Below, one piece after another: positions 41,369-44,176 of a stretch of DNA of 44,176 nucleotides; positions within the stretch are counted from its first letter, which is position 1, and each line of letters begins with the position of its first letter. Location of the stretch: the NCBI GenBank assembly GCA_900547345.1, contig URGG01000004.1:1-44176 (forward strand), in the 5' to 3' direction. This DNA is from an uncultured Collinsella sp. (lineage in GTDB: Bacteria; Actinomycetota; Coriobacteriia; Coriobacteriales; Coriobacteriaceae). The notes below the pieces were generated by a model. It was not told the DNA's origin. It searched no databases and was given only the letters and a program-made list of their open reading frames with translations. The position numbers and the translations under genes were made by a program.

Positions 41369-43093
41369 TCACATCGTGCGGTACTGACCGATTGCTCGGT
41401 ACTTTTCGTAGCGGAGGTTTGTGAGGGTCGCGTCGTCGAGCCGCCCAAGCGTATCGAAGGCATCAAATGCCGAGGACATGACGGCACCGGCGATCTCCTC
41501 ATGCGACAGGCCCCTATCGTCAACAATGCCGTCGATGATGCCGAGCGCCAACAGATCGGGGGCTGTGAGCCTAAGCGCCTCGGCGGCCTCATTCGCGCGC
41601 TCGGTATCCTTCCACAGGATCGACGCACAGGCCTCGGGGCTCACGACCGAATAGGCCGAGCTCGAGAGCATCAGGATGCGGTCAGCCACGGACAGCGCCA
41701 GCGCGCCACCAGAACCGCCCTCGCCTGTCACCACCGAGACAATCGGCGTCTTAAGGCCGCTCATCTCCATGAGATTCTGGGCAATCGCCTCGCCCTGGCC
41801 GCGCTCCTCGGCACCGATGCCGCAAAACGCGCCCGAAGTATCAACCAGGCACAGAACCGGTCGGCCAAACTTTTCGGCCTGGCGCATCAGGCGACGCGCT
41901 TTGCGGTAGCCCTCGGGATGTGCCATGCCAAAGTTGCGCCGCATGCGCTCTTTGGTCGTGGTGCCGCGCTCGATGGCGATGACCGTCACGGGGCGTCCGT
42001 CTTTCCAGCCAATGCCACCCACTACAGCGGCGTCGTCGCCAAAGTAACGGTCGCCGTGCAGCTCCACAAATCCGTCCAAGCCCAGCAAGATCATCTCGCC
42101 TGCCGTGGCGCGATCTGCCGAGCGGGTCTGCTTGACAATCTCGAGCGCGGTTTTTGGTGCCGCCGAGCGCTTAAACAAGTGTCCCAGCTTTTTGCCGCGA
42201 CGACCCGTATGCACGATCTCATGCGGTGCCCCCAAGCTGGGCGCATGCCCTTCGTGCAGCGCCAACAGCTCGCCTACCGTGAGCGCAATCTCGCCGCGCG
42301 GAACAACGGCATCGCAAAAGCCGTGCTCCAGCAAAAACTCGGAGCGCTGGAATCCCTTGGGCAGGTGCTTGTGCATGTTCTGCTCGATCACGCGCGGGCC
42401 GGCAAATGCCGTCAGGGCATCGGGCTCGGCCAGGATAATGTCGCCCTCCATGGCAAAGCTCGCGGTTACGCCTCCGGTCGTGGGGTCGGTGAGCACCGTG
42501 ATATACAGGCCGCCCGCCTCGCTGTGGCGCCGAACCGCCGCAGAAATCTTGGCCATCTGCATAAGCGATGTCACGCCCTCTTGCATGCGCGCACCGCCCG
42601 AAACGGTAAAGCCGACAACCGGCAATCCCAGCTCGGTTGCATGCTCAAATGTGCGACAGATCTTCTCGCCCACCACGGAGCCCATCGAGCCCATCATAAA
42701 GTTAGCGTCCATAAAGAAGAGCGCGGTATCGCAACCGCAGATTTTGCCCCTGCCGCACACAACGGCATCGCGCTCGCCCGAACGCTCGCTCACGCTCTTG
42801 AGCTTATCGGCATAGCCGGGAAACGAGAGGAAGTCCTCCGACGCCAGATTGGCATCCCATTCCTCAAACGTGCCCTCGTCAACCGTCATGCGCATGCGCG
42901 CGCGACCGCTCACGCGAAAGTGTTTGCCGCAACGAGGGCAGACCTCGAGGTTGTCGTGCAGGCGCGCCTCATCGATCACACGGCGGCACTCCGGGCACTT
43001 GATAAACACGTGGCGCGCGGGAAACTCGGCGCACGACTCGGTCATCGGCCCCTCGAGGACGTTGACCGTCTTCGCTTTTCTATTCATCAGCAT
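41369..43093 (-). CDS. accDA: Fused acetyl-CoA carboxylase carboxyltransferase, beta-alpha
   Basis: The 574-residue protein joins AccD and AccA. The N-terminal zinc ribbon has Cys33, 36, 52 and 55. AccD runs to about residue 285, and AccA follows with TSGAFCGIGAEERGQGEAIA and GEGGSGGALA. It transfers CO2 from carboxybiotin to acetyl-CoA, the first step of fatty acid synthesis. The start at 43093 overlaps the accC stop by 14 bases; an alternative ATG at 43087 overlaps by 8. Both fit translational coupling to accC. Confidence 0.95.
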   Translation of the reverse strand: MLMNRKAKTVNVLEGPMTESCAEFPARHVFIKCPECRRVIDEARLHDNLEVCPRCGKHFRVSGRARMRMTVDEGTFEEWDANLASEDFLSFPGYADKLKSVSERSGERDAVVCGRGKICGCDTALFFMDANFMMGSMGSVVGEKICRTFEHATELGLPVVGFTVSGGARMQEGVTSLMQMAKISAAVRRHSEAGGLYITVLTDPTTGGVTASFAMEGDIILAEPDALTAFAGPRVIEQNMHKHLPKGFQRSEFLLEHGFCDAVVPRGEIALTVGELLALHEGHAPSLGAPHEIVHTGRRGKKLGHLFKRSAAPKTALEIVKQTRSADRATAGEMILLGLDGFVELHGDRYFGDDAAVVGGIGWKDGRPVTVIAIERGTTTKERMRRNFGMAHPEGYRKARRLMRQAEKFGRPVLCLVDTSGAFCGIGAEERGQGEAIAQNLMEMSGLKTPIVSVVTGEGGSGGALALSVADRILMLSSSAYSVVSPEACASILWKDTERANEAAEALRLTAPDLLALGIIDGIVDDRGLSHEEIAGAVMSSAFDAFDTLGRLDDATLTNLRYEKYRAIGQYRTM

Positions 43094-43442
43094 AGAGATG
43101 CCCCATCAGATCGGTGTGGTACATGCCCGACAAGAACTCATCGTTTGCCAGCACGTCGAGCTGAAGCTCGCTGTTTTCGCTCACGCCCTCAATCACGAGC
43201 TCGCCCAGGGCCGAGCGCATCTTGCGAATGGCACCGTCACGCGTGGGCGCACACACGATGAGCTTGCCGAGCATGGAGTCGTAGTACGGCGGAACTGTCG
43301 CACCGGTAAACATGGCGGAATCCCAGCGCACGCGCGGACCACCCGGCACACGCAACGCGGTGACCGTTCCGCATGACGGCAGAAAGTCCGGCGTCTCGGC
43401 ATTGATGCGGCACTCCATGGCGTGGTTGCGGACCGGCATGTC
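43080..43442 (-). CDS. accC: Biotin carboxylase C-terminal fragment (AccC)
   Basis: About 120 C-terminal residues of biotin carboxylase are present, beginning around MPVRNHAMECRINAE and including PPYYDSMLGKLIV. The ATP-grasp part that should lie upstream is missing: the reading frame continues into UDP-galactopyranose mutase sequence. The gene overlaps accDA, as expected in the real genome. I believe the true gene was cut by a wrong join. Confidence 0.85.
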   Translation of the reverse strand, partial: DMPVRNHAMECRINAETPDFLPSCGTVTALRVPGGPRVRWDSAMFTGATVPPYYDSMLGKLIVCAPTRDGAIRKMRSALGELVIEGVSENSELQLDVLANDEFLSGMYHTDLMGHLYADE

Positions 43443-44176
43443 CTCCTGCTCAAAATACAGGGAACGATATTCCAGATTGCCAAGGGAATAGTCGAAATAC
43501 TCATCAATCATTCCGGTATAAAGCACTTTATCATAGGTGATGGCATCTGCTCCGTTTGCAAGGGCTGTCTCCTGTTCCTTCACAAAGGAACGATATTCGG
43601 TATTGAGGCGAACCTCGGTTCCGTCCAGCATCTTCTCAATCATAGCGGTATAACCGCCCATCGGAATTCCCTGATAACGATCGGTAAAGTAATTATTATC
43701 ATAAGTAAAGCGCAGCGGAAGACGTTTAATAATAAAGGCAGGAAGCTCACGACACTCTCTTCCCCACTGCTTCTCGGTATAACCCTTCACCAGCTTCTCA
43801 TAGACATCCCTGCCGGCAAGCTTCAATGCCTGCTCTTCCAGATTCTGCGGTTCATCAACAGCCAGCTCTGCGATCTGTTCTTCGATTTTCGCCTTTGCTT
43901 CGGCAGGTGTCTTAATCCCCCAGATCTTACTGAACGTATTCATATTAAATGGAAGATTATAGATCTCATTCTTATAAATTGCCATCGGCGAATTTACAAA
44001 ATGATTAAACTCCGCAAACTGCTGCACATAATTCCAGACCTTTCGATTCGAGGTATGGAAAATATGTGCCCCGTATTCATGCACCTGAATTCCACGCACT
44101 TCGCGTGTATAAATATTACCTGCCAGATGATCCCTCTTGTCAATCACAAGGCACGTTTTCCCCTTTTGTCTCATCT
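43443..44176 (-). CDS. glf: UDP-galactopyranose mutase fragment, open at the window end
   Basis: About 244 residues match Glf: VIDKRDHLAGNIY and EYGAHIFHTSN near the start, KGYTEKQWG in the middle, and GNLEYRSLYFE at the end. Glf converts UDP-galactopyranose to the furanose form for cell-surface glycans. The N-terminal FAD loop lies beyond 44,176 and the C-terminal third is replaced by AccC. GC content and codon use are lower than the rest of the window and more like a Firmicute, so this part probably belongs to another organism. Confidence 0.85.

Noticed and set aside
43080..44174. A genuine bifunctional Glf-AccC enzyme
   Set aside because: Both domains are truncated at the joint, the partner functions are unrelated and base composition shifts there, so a false join is more likely.

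Overview
The window looks like a high-GC gut actinobacterium of the Coriobacteriia, most likely Collinsella. This rests on the fused accDA gene, GC-rich codon use, clean AGGAGG-type ribosome sites and a purine-catabolism gene set known from anaerobic gut bacteria. It reads like a contig from a draft or metagenome assembly. The last ~735 bases (from about 43,443) have lower GC and encode part of a UDP-galactopyranose mutase spliced in frame onto the tail of accC, which I read as an assembly chimera.

Layout. (1) 83-7,296, minus strand: hyuA-like hydantoinase, MocA/YgfJ-like cytidylyltransferase, carbamate kinase, ygeW, ygeY, ygeX, with a YheO/DauR-type regulator diverging at 7,574. (2) 8,351-15,010: accessory region with a Pro/Ala-rich membrane protein, a small unknown protein, a DEDDh exonuclease, a possible type I toxin peptide, an ATPase with a nuclease-like tail and an AbiEi/DUF559-like protein. 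Three arrays of the same ~61-bp palindromic repeat separate these modules. (3) 15,120-24,495, minus strand: Mo-hydroxylase (xdhD-like), four-cluster ferredoxin, ygfK, ssnA and an NCS2 purine permease, with a second YheO/DauR-type regulator diverging at 24,848. (4) 25,617-31,352: ridA, a U32 peptidase/hydroxylase, an RluA-type pseudouridine synthase, and a DeoR regulator with a Gfo/Idh oxidoreductase. (5) 31,895-37,683, minus strand: ribosomal genes rplC-rplD-rplW-rplB-rpsS-rplV-rpsC-rplP-rpmC-rpsQ-rplN-rplX, without rpsJ before or rplE after. (6) 38,143-43,093: histidine phosphatase, cation diffusion facilitator, orphan PTS EIIC, fused accDA, then the chimeric end.

How they work together. Blocks 1 and 3 together match the anaerobic purine/uric-acid degradation cluster reported in gut bacteria. 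The permease imports purine. The Mo-hydroxylase, ferredoxin and YgfK are likely redox partners. SsnA and HyuA are ring-opening or deaminating amidohydrolases. YgeY, YgeW and carbamate kinase recover carbamoyl groups as ATP, and YgeX cleaves 2,3-diaminopropionate to pyruvate and ammonia. RidA nearby would clear the 2-aminoacrylate made by YgeX. Two paralogous regulators, each divergent from one half, suggest purine-responsive control. The divergent ygeX/regulator gap carries two copies of a perfect AACAAA-N3-TTTGTT palindrome.

The least explained parts are the repeat arrays at 11.5, 13.2 and 14.8 kb, a 25-bp perfect palindrome over the ATPase promoter, a 165-bp inverted-repeat element upstream of rplC, the 41-residue hydrophobic peptide gene with paired 5' and 3' ends, and structured leaders before ssnA, rplB and rplC.
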